Origin: Burkholderia stabilis
GTDB taxonomy: Bacteria > Pseudomonadota > Gammaproteobacteria > Burkholderiales > Burkholderiaceae
Direction of reading: 5' to 3'
Assembly (NCBI RefSeq): GCF_001742165.1
Contig: NZ_CP016442.1
Coordinates: forward strand, 62,001 to 126,000
DNA length: 64,000 bases
The position numbers were made by a program, and so were the translations under genes. Position 1 is the first letter of the stretch, and the number at the start of each line of letters is the position of its first letter. Shown piece by piece: positions 35,644 through 44,934 of the stretch. The notes under the pieces are model-generated. The model searched no databases. It saw only the letters and a list, made by a program, of their open reading frames with translations, and was not told the origin of the DNA.

Positions 35644-37056
35644 ATGCAAGTCCAATCGATGCATTTCAAGGCGCGCGCCGGCCAGAAGCTGGCCGACCAG
35701 CGCCTGCAGCAGAACCTGAAGAAGCTGTCGACGAAGTTCGTGTCCGCGCGCGCCGACGCGATGACCGCGATCGACTTCCCGGCCACGCGCGCCGCACTCA
35801 AGGCGCGCCGCAACCGCGCGCTGGAGAACCTCGACGTGTGGCTCGAGGCATTCGAGCGCGAGGCGACGCGCCGCGGCACGACGGTGCTGTTCGCGGAAAC
35901 GACCGCGGATGCCGCGCGGCTCGTGGCCGACATCGCGCGCCGTCACGACGTGAAGAAGGTCATCAAGACGAAGTCGATGGTGTCCGAGGAAATGCGCCTG
36001 AACGCGGTGCTCGCGGAGATGGGCGTGCAGTCGATCGAGACGGACCTCGGCGAATACATCCTGCAGATCAACGACAACGAGCCGCCGAGCCACATCATTG
36101 CGCCTGTCGTGCACAAGGACAAGGACGAGATCGCCGACCTGTTCGCGCGTACGCACCACCGCGAGCGGCTCACCGAGATTCCGGACATGACGCGCGAGGC
36201 GCGCGAAGTGCTGCGCCCGCATTTCATGTCGGCCGACATGGGTGTGACGGGCGGCAACTTCGTGATTGCCGAGACGGGCTCGGTCGCGATCGTGACGAAC
36301 GAAGGGAACGAAGGGATGTGCACGGTGATGCCGCGCGTGCATGTCGCGGTGACGGGCATCGAGAAGGTGTTGCCGACGCTCGAGGATCTGGCGACCGCGA
36401 TGCGCCTGTTGCCGCGCTCCGCAACGGGGCAGAAGACATCGAACTATTTCTCGCTGCTGACCGGGCCGCGCGGGCCGGGCGACGAGGACGGCCCCGAGCA
36501 CAACTACGTGGTGCTCGTCGACGGCGGCCGCACGGGCCTGATCGGCGGCGAGTTCCAGGAGATGCTGCGCTGCATCCGCTGCGGCGCGTGCATGAACCAC
36601 TGCCCGGTGTACCAGAAGGTCGGCGGCCATGCGTACGGCTGGGTCTACCCGGGCCCGATGGGGTCGGTGCTGACGCCGAGCTACGTCGGGCTCGAGCGCA
36701 CGCTCGACCTGCCGCAGGCCGCGACGCTGTGCGGCGAATGCGACAGCGTGTGCCCGGCGGGGATTCCGTTGTCGCACCTGCTGCGCACGCTGCGCGAAAA
36801 GCAGGTCGAGCGGCACCTGCGGCCGTGGCGCGAGCGGGCGGCGCTCGCCGCGTGGGGCTTCGTTGCACGGCGGCCGATGCTGTACGCGCTGACGACCAAG
36901 CTCGCGGTGCGGGTCCTCGAGCGGCTGGGCGGCAACGGCGGCACGCTGCGGCGCCTGCCGATGATGGCCGGCTGGATGGACACGCGCGACATGCCGACGC
37001 CGACCGGGCGCACGTTCCGCGAGCTGTACGCGGCATCGCAAAGCCACCTCGGTTGA
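35644..37056 (+). CDS. lutB: Lactate utilisation iron-sulfur protein LutB (YkgF/LldF type)
   Basis: A 470-residue protein. An N-terminal LUD domain (about 60-290; TTVLFAETTADAARL, KVIKTKSMVSEE) is followed by two 4Fe-4S motifs: CIRCGACMNHCP (near 310-321) and CGECDSVCPAGIP (near 361-373). With LutA it forms the lactate oxidation complex associated with the membrane. The third subunit, LutC, does not follow; the next 129 bp hold only the leader of a small peptide gene. Confidence 0.93.
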   Translation: MQVQSMHFKARAGQKLADQRLQQNLKKLSTKFVSARADAMTAIDFPATRAALKARRNRALENLDVWLEAFEREATRRGTTVLFAETTADAARLVADIARRHDVKKVIKTKSMVSEEMRLNAVLAEMGVQSIETDLGEYILQINDNEPPSHIIAPVVHKDKDEIADLFARTHHRERLTEIPDMTREAREVLRPHFMSADMGVTGGNFVIAETGSVAIVTNEGNEGMCTVMPRVHVAVTGIEKVLPTLEDLATAMRLLPRSATGQKTSNYFSLLTGPRGPGDEDGPEHNYVVLVDGGRTGLIGGEFQEMLRCIRCGACMNHCPVYQKVGGHAYGWVYPGPMGSVLTPSYVGLERTLDLPQAATLCGECDSVCPAGIPLSHLLRTLREKQVERHLRPWRERAALAAWGFVARRPMLYALTTKLAVRVLERLGGNGGTLRRLPMMAGWMDTRDMPTPTGRTFRELYAASQSHLG

Positions 37057-37185
37057 CGACTGTTCATCGGGTAGCAACAGTGCGTTCGCTATTTGCATAT
37101 TTATCTCGATAGATGCGGTCTATAGAATCCTGTCTGTAGTCCCCGGAATTGGGTTTCGGGGAACGAGGTCAAGGAGGTCCGCATC

Positions 37186-37413
37186 ATGAAAAAGACAATA
37201 TCGATGTACTGGCCGCTGGCAATCGTCGTCCCGCTGGCTGCGGCTGCCTATCTGCATGCAATGGCCGATGCGCCGTCGCGTGGCCCGCTCGCGGTGCACC
37301 AGGCGTCTGCCGAGCTGGCGCGCGCGGTGTCGTTCGGGCTGGTCGACGACGCGGCGAAGCCGCTGCCGGCCGCATCCGGCGACGTGGTGCTCGCCGCGCC
37401 GAAGGCGCTGTAA
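37186..37413 (+). CDS. Small secreted or membrane-anchored peptide, function unknown
   Basis: A 75-residue ORF with a perfect AAGGAGG ribosome-binding site (37171-37177) 8 bp before its ATG. It has a basic start and a hydrophobic stretch (residues 7-24, SMYWPLAIVVPLAAAAYLHAMA) that works as a signal peptide or membrane anchor. The rest is short and rich in Ala, Asp and Ser. A small hairpin (CCCCG 37141-37145, CGGGG 37157-37161) lies in its leader. I recognise no family. Confidence 0.6.
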   Translation: MKKTISMYWPLAIVVPLAAAAYLHAMADAPSRGPLAVHQASAELARAVSFGLVDDAAKPLPAASGDVVLAAPKAL

Positions 37414-37514
37414 TGCACGGCGCCGTCGCTTTGCGCGGCGGCGCGATTTTGAGCGCCTTTGTATAATGGCGTGTTCTTCTCCTACGCGGTTCGCCGCGGC
37501 TTTCCGATAGTGCG

Positions 37515-37997
37515 ATGACCCGCGTTGCGATCTGTTTCGTCTGTCTCGGCAACATCTGCCGTTCGCCCACTGCGGAAGGCGTGATGCGCCATCAGGTCGA
37601 CGCTGCCGCGCTGGCGGACAAGATCGCGATCGATTCGGCCGGCACTGGTGACTGGCACGTGGGCGAGCCGCCCGACACGCGTGCGCAAGCTGCCGCGCGC
37701 AGCCGCGGTTACGACCTGTCGGCGTTGCGCGCAAGGCAGGTGAGCGCGGCGGATTTCGAACGTTTCGACTTGCTGCTCGCGATGGACGAAGCCAATCTCG
37801 CGGAATTGCACCGCCGCTGCCCGCCGCAGCATCGCGACAAGGTGCGCCTGCTGATGGAATTCGCGCCGGAAGCGACCGAAACCGAAGTGGCCGATCCCTA
37901 TTTCGGCGGTGCGCAGGGCTTCGAACAGGTGCTCGATCAGGTCGAACGCGCGTGCGCAGGCCTGCTGGAGACGCTTCGGGCCCGTACGGAGCGCTGA
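37515..37997 (+). CDS. Low-molecular-weight protein-tyrosine phosphatase
   Basis: A 160-residue phosphatase. The P-loop CLGNICRSP holds the CX5R signature with Cys10 and Arg16, and the general-acid Asp lies in the DPYFGG loop (near residue 127). It dephosphorylates phosphotyrosine, or possibly arginine or small phosphates, in the cytoplasm. In some bacteria these enzymes partner an exopolysaccharide tyrosine kinase, but no kinase or polysaccharide genes are nearby, so the substrate is open. It precedes iscR. Confidence 0.93.
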   Translation: MTRVAICFVCLGNICRSPTAEGVMRHQVDAAALADKIAIDSAGTGDWHVGEPPDTRAQAAARSRGYDLSALRARQVSAADFERFDLLLAMDEANLAELHRRCPPQHRDKVRLLMEFAPEATETEVADPYFGGAQGFEQVLDQVERACAGLLETLRARTER

Positions 37998-38040
37998 TCG
38001 CGGTTTTCAGCGATCTGCGAATACCCTATCAAAGGCATGG

Positions 38041-38065
38041 ATACTTGACTAAATTCGTCAAATAT
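38041..38065 (+). promoter_or_regulatory. IscR type-1 box 1
   Basis: The sequence ATACTTGACTAAATTCGTCA plus AATAT matches the type-1 IscR site pattern (ATA-x-TTGACTAAA-NNN-GTCAA-x-TAT). It overlaps the -35 element, TTGACT (38045-38050), of the isc promoter. Confidence 0.85.
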
Positions 38066-38072
38066 TTATACT
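38045..38072 (+). promoter_or_regulatory. isc operon promoter
   Basis: TTGACT (38045-38050), a 16-bp spacer and TATACT (38067-38072). IscR boxes cover both elements, so holo-IscR should block polymerase. The start point would be near 38079. Confidence 0.75.
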
Positions 38073-38092
38073 TGACCAAAATCGTCAAGATT
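38068..38092 (+). promoter_or_regulatory. IscR type-1 box 2
   Basis: A second copy of the same pattern (ATACTTGACC-AAAATCGTCAAGATT) lies 27 bp after the first, over the -10 and start region. Two in-phase sites suggest cooperative binding of IscR. Confidence 0.8.
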
Positions 38093-38109
38093 GCAGTCCC
38101 CTAGACACT

Positions 38110-38649
38110 ATGAGACTCACCACCAAAGGCCGTTTCGCCGTCACGGCGATGATTGACTTGGCACTGCGCCAGGAGCAGGGCCCGGTGACGCTTGCAGGCA
38201 TCAGCCAGCGCCAGCGGATTTCGCTCTCGTATCTCGAACAGCTGTTCGGCAAGCTGCGCAGGCATGAAATCGTCGAATCCGTGCGCGGTCCAGGCGGCGG
38301 CTACAACCTCGCGCGTCGCGCGCAGGATGTCACCGTTGCAGACATCATCATCGCAGTCGATGAACCGCTCGACGCCACGCAGTGCGGCGGCAAAGGCACG
38401 TGCGACGGCTCGAAGCAGCCCGACGGCCATTGCATGACGCACGAGCTGTGGTCGACCCTGAACCAGAAGATGGTCGAATACCTCGATTCGGTATCGCTGC
38501 AGGATCTCGTCGATCAGCAGCGTGCCCGCGAGGGCGCACCCGCGGTGCTGCGCGACCGGCGCGCGCCGGAGCCTGCCGCCGCACCGGCCGAGCCCGTGCG
38601 CACGATGCCGCTCGGCCCCAATTCGGTGTTCAACATCGCGAGTTCGTGA
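38110..38649 (+). CDS. iscR: Fe-S cluster regulator IscR
   Basis: A 179-residue Rrf2-family regulator that represses the isc operon when it holds a [2Fe-2S] cluster. [19 protein letters not shown] and the wing-helix ([14 protein letters not shown]) are typical. Cluster ligands are Cys92, Cys98 and Cys108, with His111 in CMTHELW. The loop between the second and third Cys is 4 residues longer than in E. coli IscR, where they are at 98 and 104. It binds its own promoter through two visible boxes. Confidence 0.96.
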   Translation: MRLTTKGRFAVTAMIDLALRQEQGPVTLAGISQRQRISLSYLEQLFGKLRRHEIVESVRGPGGGYNLARRAQDVTVADIIIAVDEPLDATQCGGKGTCDGSKQPDGHCMTHELWSTLNQKMVEYLDSVSLQDLVDQQRAREGAPAVLRDRRAPEPAAAPAEPVRTMPLGPNSVFNIASS

Positions 38650-38714
38650 GCGCGAAGGCGCCCGCCATACCCCATAACGCACATAGTCCCTGCACAGAAT
38701 ACCCGGAGCGACAG

Positions 38715-39938
38715 ATGACCCAAGAGACTCTCCACCTGCCCATCTATATGGATTACAGCGCGACGACGCCCGTCGATCCGCGCGTGGTCGACAAGATGGT
38801 GCCGTACCTGCGCGAGCAGTTCGGCAACCCGGCGTCGCGCAGCCACGCTTACGGCTGGGACGCGGAGCGTGCAGTCGAAGAGGCGCGCGAGCAGGTGGCC
38901 GCGCTCGTGAACGCGGATCCGCGCGAGATCATCTGGACGTCCGGCGCGACGGAATCGGACAACCTCGCGATCAAGGGTGCTGCGAACTTCTACAAGGGCA
39001 AGGGCAAGCACATCATCACGGTGAAGACCGAGCACAAGGCCGTGCTCGACACGTGTCGCGAGCTCGAGCGTGACGGTTTCGAAGTCACCTACCTCGACGT
39101 GAAGGATGACGGCCTGATCGACCTCGACGTGCTGAAGGCCGCGCTGCGCCCGGACACGATCCTCGTGTCGGTGATGCACGTGAACAACGAGATCGGCGTG
39201 ATCCAGGACATCGAGACGATCGGTGAGATCTGCCGCGAGAAGGGCATCATTTTCCACGTCGACGCCGCGCAATCGACCGGCAAGACCCCGATCGACCTCG
39301 CGAAGCTGAAGGTCGACCTGATGTCGTTCTCGGCGCACAAGACCTACGGCCCGAAGGGCATCGGCGCGCTGTACGTGCGCCGCAAGCCGCGCGTGCGCAT
39401 CGAAGCGCAGATGCACGGTGGCGGTCACGAGCGCGGCATGCGTTCGGGCACGCTGCCGACGCACCAGATCGTCGGCATGGGCGAAGCGTTCCGCATCGCG
39501 CGCGAAGAAATGGCGACCGAGAACGAGCGCGTGCGCATGCTGCGCGACAAGCTGCTGCGCGGCCTGTCGCAGATCGAGGAAACCTACGTGAACGGCGACA
39601 TGGAACACCGTGTCCCGCACAACCTCAACATCAGTTTCAACTTCGTCGAAGGCGAGTCGCTGATCATGGCGATCAAGGACGTCGCGGTGTCGTCGGGCTC
39701 CGCGTGCACGTCGGCGTCGCTGGAGCCGTCGTACGTGCTGCGTGCGCTCGGCCGCAACGACGAGCTCGCGCACAGCTCGATCCGCTTCACGGTCGGCCGC
39801 TTCACGACGGAGCAGGAAGTCGACTTCGTGATCGATCTGCTGAACAGCAAGATCGCGAAGCTGCGCGAACTGTCGCCGCTCTGGGAAATGCACCAGGAAG
39901 GCATCGATCTGTCGACGATCGAATGGGCCGCACACTGA
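38715..39938 (+). CDS. iscS: Cysteine desulfurase IscS
   Basis: A 407-residue PLP enzyme that takes sulfur from cysteine and passes it to IscU and other acceptors. The PLP-binding Lys209 lies in [12 protein letters not shown] and the persulfide-carrying Cys331 in [10 protein letters not shown]. The start is ATG 38715 ([19 protein letters not shown]), 65 bp after iscR. Confidence 0.98.
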   Translation: MTQETLHLPIYMDYSATTPVDPRVVDKMVPYLREQFGNPASRSHAYGWDAERAVEEAREQVAALVNADPREIIWTSGATESDNLAIKGAANFYKGKGKHIITVKTEHKAVLDTCRELERDGFEVTYLDVKDDGLIDLDVLKAALRPDTILVSVMHVNNEIGVIQDIETIGEICREKGIIFHVDAAQSTGKTPIDLAKLKVDLMSFSAHKTYGPKGIGALYVRRKPRVRIEAQMHGGGHERGMRSGTLPTHQIVGMGEAFRIAREEMATENERVRMLRDKLLRGLSQIEETYVNGDMEHRVPHNLNISFNFVEGESLIMAIKDVAVSSGSACTSASLEPSYVLRALGRNDELAHSSIRFTVGRFTTEQEVDFVIDLLNSKIAKLRELSPLWEMHQEGIDLSTIEWAAH

Positions 39939-40006
39939 ACACCGCATTGAATGCACCCGCGGGCGGATTGACGCACGCAGACGTAACGAGTCAAGGAGTC
40001 TGAGTC

Positions 40007-40414
40007 ATGTCTTACAGCAACAAGGTTCTGGATCACTACGAAAACCCGCGCAACGTCGGTTCGTTCGCGAAGGACGACGACACGGTCGGCACGGGCATGG
40101 TCGGCGCGCCGGCTTGCGGCGACGTGATGAAGCTGCAGATTCGCGTCGGCGCTGACGGCGTGATCGAAGACGCGAAGTTCAAGACGTACGGTTGCGGTTC
40201 GGCGATCGCGTCGAGCTCGCTCGTGACCGAATGGGTGAAGGGCAAGACGCTCGACGAGGCACTGTCGATCAAGAACACGCAGATCGCCGAAGAACTCGCG
40301 CTGCCGCCGGTGAAGATTCACTGTTCGATTCTCGCGGAAGACGCGATCAAGGCAGCCGTGGCCGACTACAAGAAGCGCCACGACACGAAGGAAGGCGATC
40401 AGGCAGCAGCCTGA
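40007..40414 (+). CDS. iscU: Fe-S cluster scaffold IscU
   Basis: A 135-residue scaffold that holds the nascent cluster. Cluster ligands Cys37 (APACGDV), Cys63 (YGCGSA) and Cys106 (HCSILAEDA) are present, with Asp39. LPPVKIHC (99-106) is the LPPVK motif recognised by HscA. It sits 68 bp after iscS. Confidence 0.98.
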   Translation: MSYSNKVLDHYENPRNVGSFAKDDDTVGTGMVGAPACGDVMKLQIRVGADGVIEDAKFKTYGCGSAIASSSLVTEWVKGKTLDEALSIKNTQIAEELALPPVKIHCSILAEDAIKAAVADYKKRHDTKEGDQAAA

Positions 40415-40439
40415 GCGGCATCGAGCGACTTCTCAGGGA

Positions 40440-40560
40440 AACGCCGGGCCGCCCCAGGTTTTCCGCCCCGCAGGAAGTCCCCTTGGGGGATGACCCCCTC
40501 GGCGGGCCTGGCGCGATGCGCCAGGTTTGGCGGCGCTTAGACGGAACGCGGCGAGCCCCG
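40440..40560 (+). repeat. GC-rich palindromic intergenic element between iscU and iscA
   Basis: The 170-bp iscU-iscA gap is unusually long for this operon. It contains two hairpins: TCCCC-TTG-GGGGA (40478-40490) and the 8-bp CCTGGCGC-GAT-GCGCCAGG (40507-40525), followed by TTT. There is no open frame of note. It resembles dispersed GC-rich intergenic repeats of Burkholderia and Bordetella (from memory; copy number cannot be tested here). Confidence 0.5.
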
Positions 40561-40584
40561 GTGGCGCGCCGCGGCAAGGACATC

Positions 40585-40908
40585 ATGGCAATTACACTGA
40601 CCGAAAAAGCAGCACAGCACGTCCAGAAATACCTCGTCCGTCGCGGCAAGGGTGTGGGCCTGCGGCTTGGCGTTCGCACGACCGGGTGCTCGGGGCTCGC
40701 GTACAAGCTCGAGTATGTCGACGAGCTGGCTCCCGAGGATCAGGTGTTCGAGAGCCATGGCGTGAAGGTCATCGTCGATCCGAAGAGCCTCGCGTACATC
40801 GACGGCACCGAGCTCGACTTTGCCCGCGAAGGCCTGAACGAAGGGTTCAAGTTCAACAACCCGAACGTGAAGGACGAGTGCGGCTGCGGCGAATCGTTCC
40901 GCGTGTAA
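40585..40908 (+). CDS. iscA: Iron-sulfur cluster assembly protein IscA
   Basis: A 107-residue A-type carrier with cluster ligands Cys35 ([15 protein letters not shown]), Cys99 and Cys101 (CGCG at the C-terminus), as in E. coli IscA. It delivers clusters to apo-proteins. It follows iscU after a repeat-containing gap. The start is ATG 40585 ([13 protein letters not shown]), after GCAAGGACATC. Confidence 0.97.
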   Translation: MAITLTEKAAQHVQKYLVRRGKGVGLRLGVRTTGCSGLAYKLEYVDELAPEDQVFESHGVKVIVDPKSLAYIDGTELDFAREGLNEGFKFNNPNVKDECGCGESFRV

Positions 40909-40938
40909 CAACGCGGATCTCCGCGCGATGCGGGCAAG

Positions 40939-40960
40939 AGGCGGCACGGGCCGCCTTTTT
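40939..40960 (+). terminator. Terminator-like hairpin inside the isc operon
   Basis: A 7-bp GC stem (40939-40945 with 40950-40956) with an ACGG loop runs into T5 (40956-40960), between iscA and hscB. It has the form of an intrinsic terminator and would lower expression of hscB-hscA-fdx-iscX relative to iscRSUA. Confidence 0.75.
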
Positions 40961-41005
40961 AATGTGCGGCGTTTGCCGCGCGACGAACCGGAATTGAACG
41001 CGACG

Positions 41006-41533
41006 ATGGTCTCGCTGAAAGACAGCCATTTCGACCTGTTTCACCTGCCGGCGCAATTCGCGCTCGACGAGACGGCGCTCGACGCCGCCTATCGAACGGT
41101 GCAGACGCAGGTGCATCCGGACCGCTTCGCGGCGGCCGGCGATGCGCAAAAGCGCATCGCGATGCAATGGGCAACCCGCGCGAACGAGGCGTACCGCACG
41201 CTGCGCGATCCGCTGAAGCGCGCGTCGTATCTGCTGTCGCTGCGCGGCGTCGACATCGGCGCGGAAAACAACACCGCGATGGAGCCCGCGTTCCTGATGC
41301 AGCAGATGGAGTGGCGCGAGGGTATCGAGGATGCCGCGGCCGCCCGCAACGTCGACGCGCTCGACGCGCTGCTTGCCGAGCTGCGCGACGAGAAGCGCGT
41401 GCGTGTCGAGCGCCTCGGCACGCTGCTCGACAGCGGCGCCGACCAGGCCGCCGCAGAGGCCGTGCGCCAGCTGATGTTCATCGAACGCGTCGCGTCGGAA
41501 GTGGGCGCGCAGATCGAGCGCCTCGAAACTTAA
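41006..41533 (+). CDS. hscB: J-domain co-chaperone HscB
   Basis: A 175-residue Hsc20. The N-terminal J domain (about 8-75) has the HPD motif in QVHPDRFA, and the C-terminal helical domain binds IscU. It brings IscU to HscA and stimulates ATP hydrolysis. The start is ATG 41006 ([15 protein letters not shown]), after the internal terminator. Confidence 0.95.
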   Translation: MVSLKDSHFDLFHLPAQFALDETALDAAYRTVQTQVHPDRFAAAGDAQKRIAMQWATRANEAYRTLRDPLKRASYLLSLRGVDIGAENNTAMEPAFLMQQMEWREGIEDAAAARNVDALDALLAELRDEKRVRVERLGTLLDSGADQAAAEAVRQLMFIERVASEVGAQIERLET

Positions 41534-41587
41534 CCGCGTGCCTTGCGGCACGCGCAGCAAACGGGCCGAGTGCCCGAACGAACCAAG

Positions 41588-43456
41588 ATGGCTTTACTGC
41601 AAATTTCCGAACCGGGCATGGCGCCGGCGCCGCATCAGCGGCGACTCGCCGTCGGGATCGATCTCGGCACGACGAACTCGCTCGTCGCGGCCGTGCGCAA
41701 CAGCGTGCCCGAAGTGCTGCCGGACGAAGCGGGCCGTGTGCTGCTGCCGTCGGTGGTGCGTTATCTCGAGAAGGGCGGCCGCCGCATCGGCCATGAGGCG
41801 AAGGAGCAGGCCGCGACCGATCCGCGCAACACGATCGTGTCGGTCAAGCGCTTCATGGGCCGCGGGAAGGCCGAGGTCGAAGGCGCGGCGAACGCGCCGT
41901 ACGAATTCGTCGATGCGCCGGGCATGGTGCAGATCCGCACCGTCGACGGCGTGAAGAGCCCGGTCGAGGTGTCGGCCGAGATTCTCGCGACGCTGCGCTA
42001 TCGCGCCGAAGATTCGCTCGGCGACGACCTGGTCGGCGCGGTGATCACGGTGCCCGCGTATTTCGACGAAGCGCAGCGCCAGGCGACCAAGGACGCCGCG
42101 CGCCTCGCGGGCCTGAACGTGCTGCGCCTGCTGAACGAACCGACCGCCGCGGCGATTGCCTATGGTCTCGACAACGGGTCCGAAGGCCTCTATGCGGTGT
42201 ACGACCTCGGCGGCGGCACGTTCGACCTGTCGATCCTGAAGCTCACGAAGGGCGTGTTCGAAGTGCTGGCCGCGGGCGGCGATTCCGCGCTCGGCGGCGA
42301 CGACTTCGACCACGCGCTGTTCGGTCACGTGCTCGCGCAGGCCGGCATCGACGTGAAAACGCTCGCGCCCGAGGACGTGCGCCTGCTGCTCGACCGCGTG
42401 CGCGTGCTGAAGGAAGCGCTGTCGTCCGCGCCGGAAGCGTCGCTCGACGTGACGCTGTCGGGCGGCGCGCATCTCGTGCAGACGATCTCTCACGACACGT
42501 TCGCATCGCTCGTCGAGCCGCTCGTGCAGCGCACGCTGACGCCGACCCGCAAGGCGCTGCGCGACGCGCAGGTGAGCCCCGCCGACATCAAGGGCGTCGT
42601 GCTCGTCGGCGGCGCGACGCGCATGCCGGTGATCCGCGATGCGGTCGCGAAGTATTTCGGCCAGCCGCCGCTCGTGAACCTCGATCCGGACCAGGTCGTT
42701 GCGCTCGGCGCGGCGATCCAGGCCGACCTGCTCGCGGGCAACCGCGGCACCGGCGACGACTGGCTGCTGCTCGACGTGATTCCGCTGTCGCTCGGTGTCG
42801 AGACGATGGGCGGCCTCGTCGAGAAGATCATTCCGCGCAACTCGACGATCCCGATCGCGCGCGCGCAGGAATTCACCACGTTCAAGGACGGCCAGACCGC
42901 GATGGCGATCCACGTCGTGCAGGGCGAGCGCGAGCTCGTCGCCGACTGCCGGTCGCTCGCGCGCTTCGAGCTGCGCGGCATTCCGCCGATGACGGCCGGC
43001 GCCGCACGCATTCGCGTGACCTATCAGGTCGACGCGGACGGCCTGCTGTCGGTGTTCGCACGCGAACAGCTGTCGGGCGTCGAGGCGTCGGTCGTCGTGA
43101 AGCCGTCGTACGGCCTTGCCGACGACGACATCGCGAAGATGCTCGAAAACAGCTTCAAGACCGCCGAAATCGACATGCGCGCCCGCGCGTTGCGCGAAGC
43201 GCAGGTCGAGGCCGAGCGGATGCTCGAGGCGACGCAGGCCGCGCTGGCGGCCGACGGCGAACTGCTCGATGCGGACGAGCGCACGCAGGTCGACGCGCTC
43301 GCCGCGGCGCTGCGCGCGGTCGCGCAGGGCGACGATACGAACGCGATCGAAGCGGCGACCAAGGCGCTGGCCGACGGCACCGACGAATTCGCGGCGCGCC
43401 GGATGGACAAGAGCATCAAGCGCGCACTGTCGGGCCGCCGGCTCGACGAGATCTGA
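41588..43456 (+). CDS. hscA: Hsp70-type Fe-S chaperone HscA
   Basis: A 622-residue specialised Hsp70. The N-terminal ATPase domain shows [13 protein letters not shown] and [14 protein letters not shown]; the substrate-binding domain and helical lid follow, without the EEVD tail of DnaK. It binds the LPPVK motif of IscU. ATG 41588 was chosen over an in-frame upstream frame that lacks the HscA N-terminus. Confidence 0.97.
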   Translation: MALLQISEPGMAPAPHQRRLAVGIDLGTTNSLVAAVRNSVPEVLPDEAGRVLLPSVVRYLEKGGRRIGHEAKEQAATDPRNTIVSVKRFMGRGKAEVEGAANAPYEFVDAPGMVQIRTVDGVKSPVEVSAEILATLRYRAEDSLGDDLVGAVITVPAYFDEAQRQATKDAARLAGLNVLRLLNEPTAAAIAYGLDNGSEGLYAVYDLGGGTFDLSILKLTKGVFEVLAAGGDSALGGDDFDHALFGHVLAQAGIDVKTLAPEDVRLLLDRVRVLKEALSSAPEASLDVTLSGGAHLVQTISHDTFASLVEPLVQRTLTPTRKALRDAQVSPADIKGVVLVGGATRMPVIRDAVAKYFGQPPLVNLDPDQVVALGAAIQADLLAGNRGTGDDWLLLDVIPLSLGVETMGGLVEKIIPRNSTIPIARAQEFTTFKDGQTAMAIHVVQGERELVADCRSLARFELRGIPPMTAGAARIRVTYQVDADGLLSVFAREQLSGVEASVVVKPSYGLADDDIAKMLENSFKTAEIDMRARALREAQVEAERMLEATQAALAADGELLDADERTQVDALAAALRAVAQGDDTNAIEAATKALADGTDEFAARRMDKSIKRALSGRRLDEI

Positions 43457-43544
43457 ACCAAGCAACCGCGCGTCGGCCGGCGACGGCCCGCGCAACAATG
43501 AACCGTGCGGCGCCCGTCGCCGCACCCTGACTGACGGAACGGAC

Positions 43545-43886
43545 ATGCCTCAACTGGTGGTGCTGCCTCACGTCGAACTGTGCCCGGATGGCGCAGTGAT
43601 CGACGCGACGCCCGGCAAGAGTATCTGCGACAACCTGCTCGATCACGGGATCGAGATCGAGCATGCATGCGAGAAGTCGTGCGCGTGCACGACGTGCCAC
43701 GTGGTGATCCGCGAGGGCTTCAACGATCTGACGCCGTCCGAAGAGGACGAGGACGATCTGCTGGACAAGGCGTGGGGCCTCGAGCCGACGTCGCGCCTGT
43801 CGTGCCAGGCGATCGTGACGGAAGATTCGGATCTGGTGGTCGAGATTCCGAAGTACTCGATCAACCACGCGAAGGAAAACCACTGA
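43545..43886 (+). CDS. fdx: Isc-type [2Fe-2S] ferredoxin
   Basis: A 113-residue adrenodoxin-like ferredoxin with cluster ligands Cys42, Cys48, Cys51 and Cys87 at the same positions as E. coli Fdx (CEKSCACTTC and RLSCQA). It supplies electrons for cluster assembly. Asp/Glu-rich segments (61-74) match the class. Confidence 0.97.
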   Translation: MPQLVVLPHVELCPDGAVIDATPGKSICDNLLDHGIEIEHACEKSCACTTCHVVIREGFNDLTPSEEDEDDLLDKAWGLEPTSRLSCQAIVTEDSDLVVEIPKYSINHAKENH

Positions 43887-43905
43887 CAGGAACCGGAGGC
43901 AGGCG

Positions 43906-44115
43906 ATGAAATGGACCGATTCGCGTGAAATAGCCATTGCGCTGGCGGACAAGTACCCGGACATCGACCCGCAGCGGATCAACTTCGTCGACCTGCGCCA
44001 GTGGGTGCTCGAGCTCGACGGCTTCAACGACGATCCGCAGCACTCCGGCGAGAAGATCCTCGAAGCGATCCAGGCGCACTGGATCGACGAATCCGACTTC
44101 GACGACGAAGACTGA
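43906..44115 (+). CDS. iscX: Fe-S assembly modulator IscX
   Basis: A 69-residue acidic protein (MKWTDSREIAIALADKYPDI; C-terminal WIDESDFDDED). IscX binds IscS and iron and tunes desulfurase activity. It is the last gene of the operon, 19 bp after fdx. Confidence 0.95.
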   Translation: MKWTDSREIAIALADKYPDIDPQRINFVDLRQWVLELDGFNDDPQHSGEKILEAIQAHWIDESDFDDED

Positions 44116-44151
44116 ACCCGGCCGCCGCGCTGCGCGCGGCGTGCACGAAGC

Positions 44152-44191
44152 AAAAAGGCTCGCGACCTGGAACGGTCGCGAGCCTTTTTTT
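44152..44191. terminator. Terminator of the isc operon
   Basis: An 11-bp stem (44157-44167 with 44174-44184), extended by A5/T5, has a TGGAAC loop and is followed by a T-run to 44191. It lies between convergent genes and can work for both. Confidence 0.92.
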
Positions 44192-44208
44192 ATCGGCGGC
44201 GAGGTCGC

Positions 44209-44934
44209 TTACGCGCCGACCAGCGAGCCGTTCTCGATCCGCACGCGCTGGCCTTGACCGAACGGCGGCGGGTTGTGGTACGTGAACGTGCGCGTCGCGC
44301 CGCTTTCCATCTGCACTTGCACCTGATAGTCGGTTTCCGCGCGCACCTGCTTCTCGACCTGATTGCCGGCGAGACCGCCGCCCAGTGCGCCGATGATCGT
44401 CATCGCAGTGCGGCCGTTACCGTGGCCGAACTGGTTGCCGAGCAGGCCGCCGGCCGCTGCGCCGCCAACGGCGCCGATCCCCGAACTCTGGCCCGGCGTG
44501 CGCGTCTGCGTGATAGCGACGACCGTGCCGCAGCTCTGGCAGTAGGTCTGGGCGGGTGCCGACGGCTGCTGCGCGTATTGCGGCGGCTGCGGTGCCGTCG
44601 TATGGCGGCGGTGCGTCGGCGCCGGGCGCGGCGCGGGCTTCGGTTCGGCCTGCGCGATGGCCTTCTGCTGCGCGGCGGCCTGTTCGGCAGCCTGCTGCTG
44701 GGCTTGCGCAGCCAGCGCGGCGCTGGCGGCCGCAGCCGTATCGACGGCCGGCTGCGATGCGATCAGCGCGGCCTGGGTCTGGCCGTTCTGTTCGTTGCTA
44801 CTGCTGGCCTTCGGGAAAACGCCCGTGATTGCTGCCGTCGCCGCGAGGCTCGCGACGATGACGGCGCCGGCGGCCGTGGCGATGAGCGGGTGGAGGCGTT
44901 GCTTTTGCGGCGTGGTCTGATTCTGGTTGTCCAT
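44209..44934 (-). CDS. Glycine-zipper 2TM-domain envelope protein
   Basis: A 241-residue protein. A membrane anchor (about 15-42, LIATAAGAVIVASLAATAAITGV) is followed by a Gln/Ala-rich stretch (about 45-115) and a Pro/His-rich hinge. Then comes the glycine zipper (about 155-200; GIGAVGGAAAGGLLGNQFG) ending with QVRAETDYQV. The family includes SlyB and PcP-type proteins that affect envelope integrity. ATG 44934 follows a GGAG site; the longer frame to 45072 has no support. Single gene. Confidence 0.75.
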   Translation of the reverse strand: MDNQNQTTPQKQRLHPLIATAAGAVIVASLAATAAITGVFPKASSSNEQNGQTQAALIASQPAVDTAAAASAALAAQAQQQAAEQAAAQQKAIAQAEPKPAPRPAPTHRRHTTAPQPPQYAQQPSAPAQTYCQSCGTVVAITQTRTPGQSSGIGAVGGAAAGGLLGNQFGHGNGRTAMTIIGALGGGLAGNQVEKQVRAETDYQVQVQMESGATRTFTYHNPPPFGQGQRVRIENGSLVGA

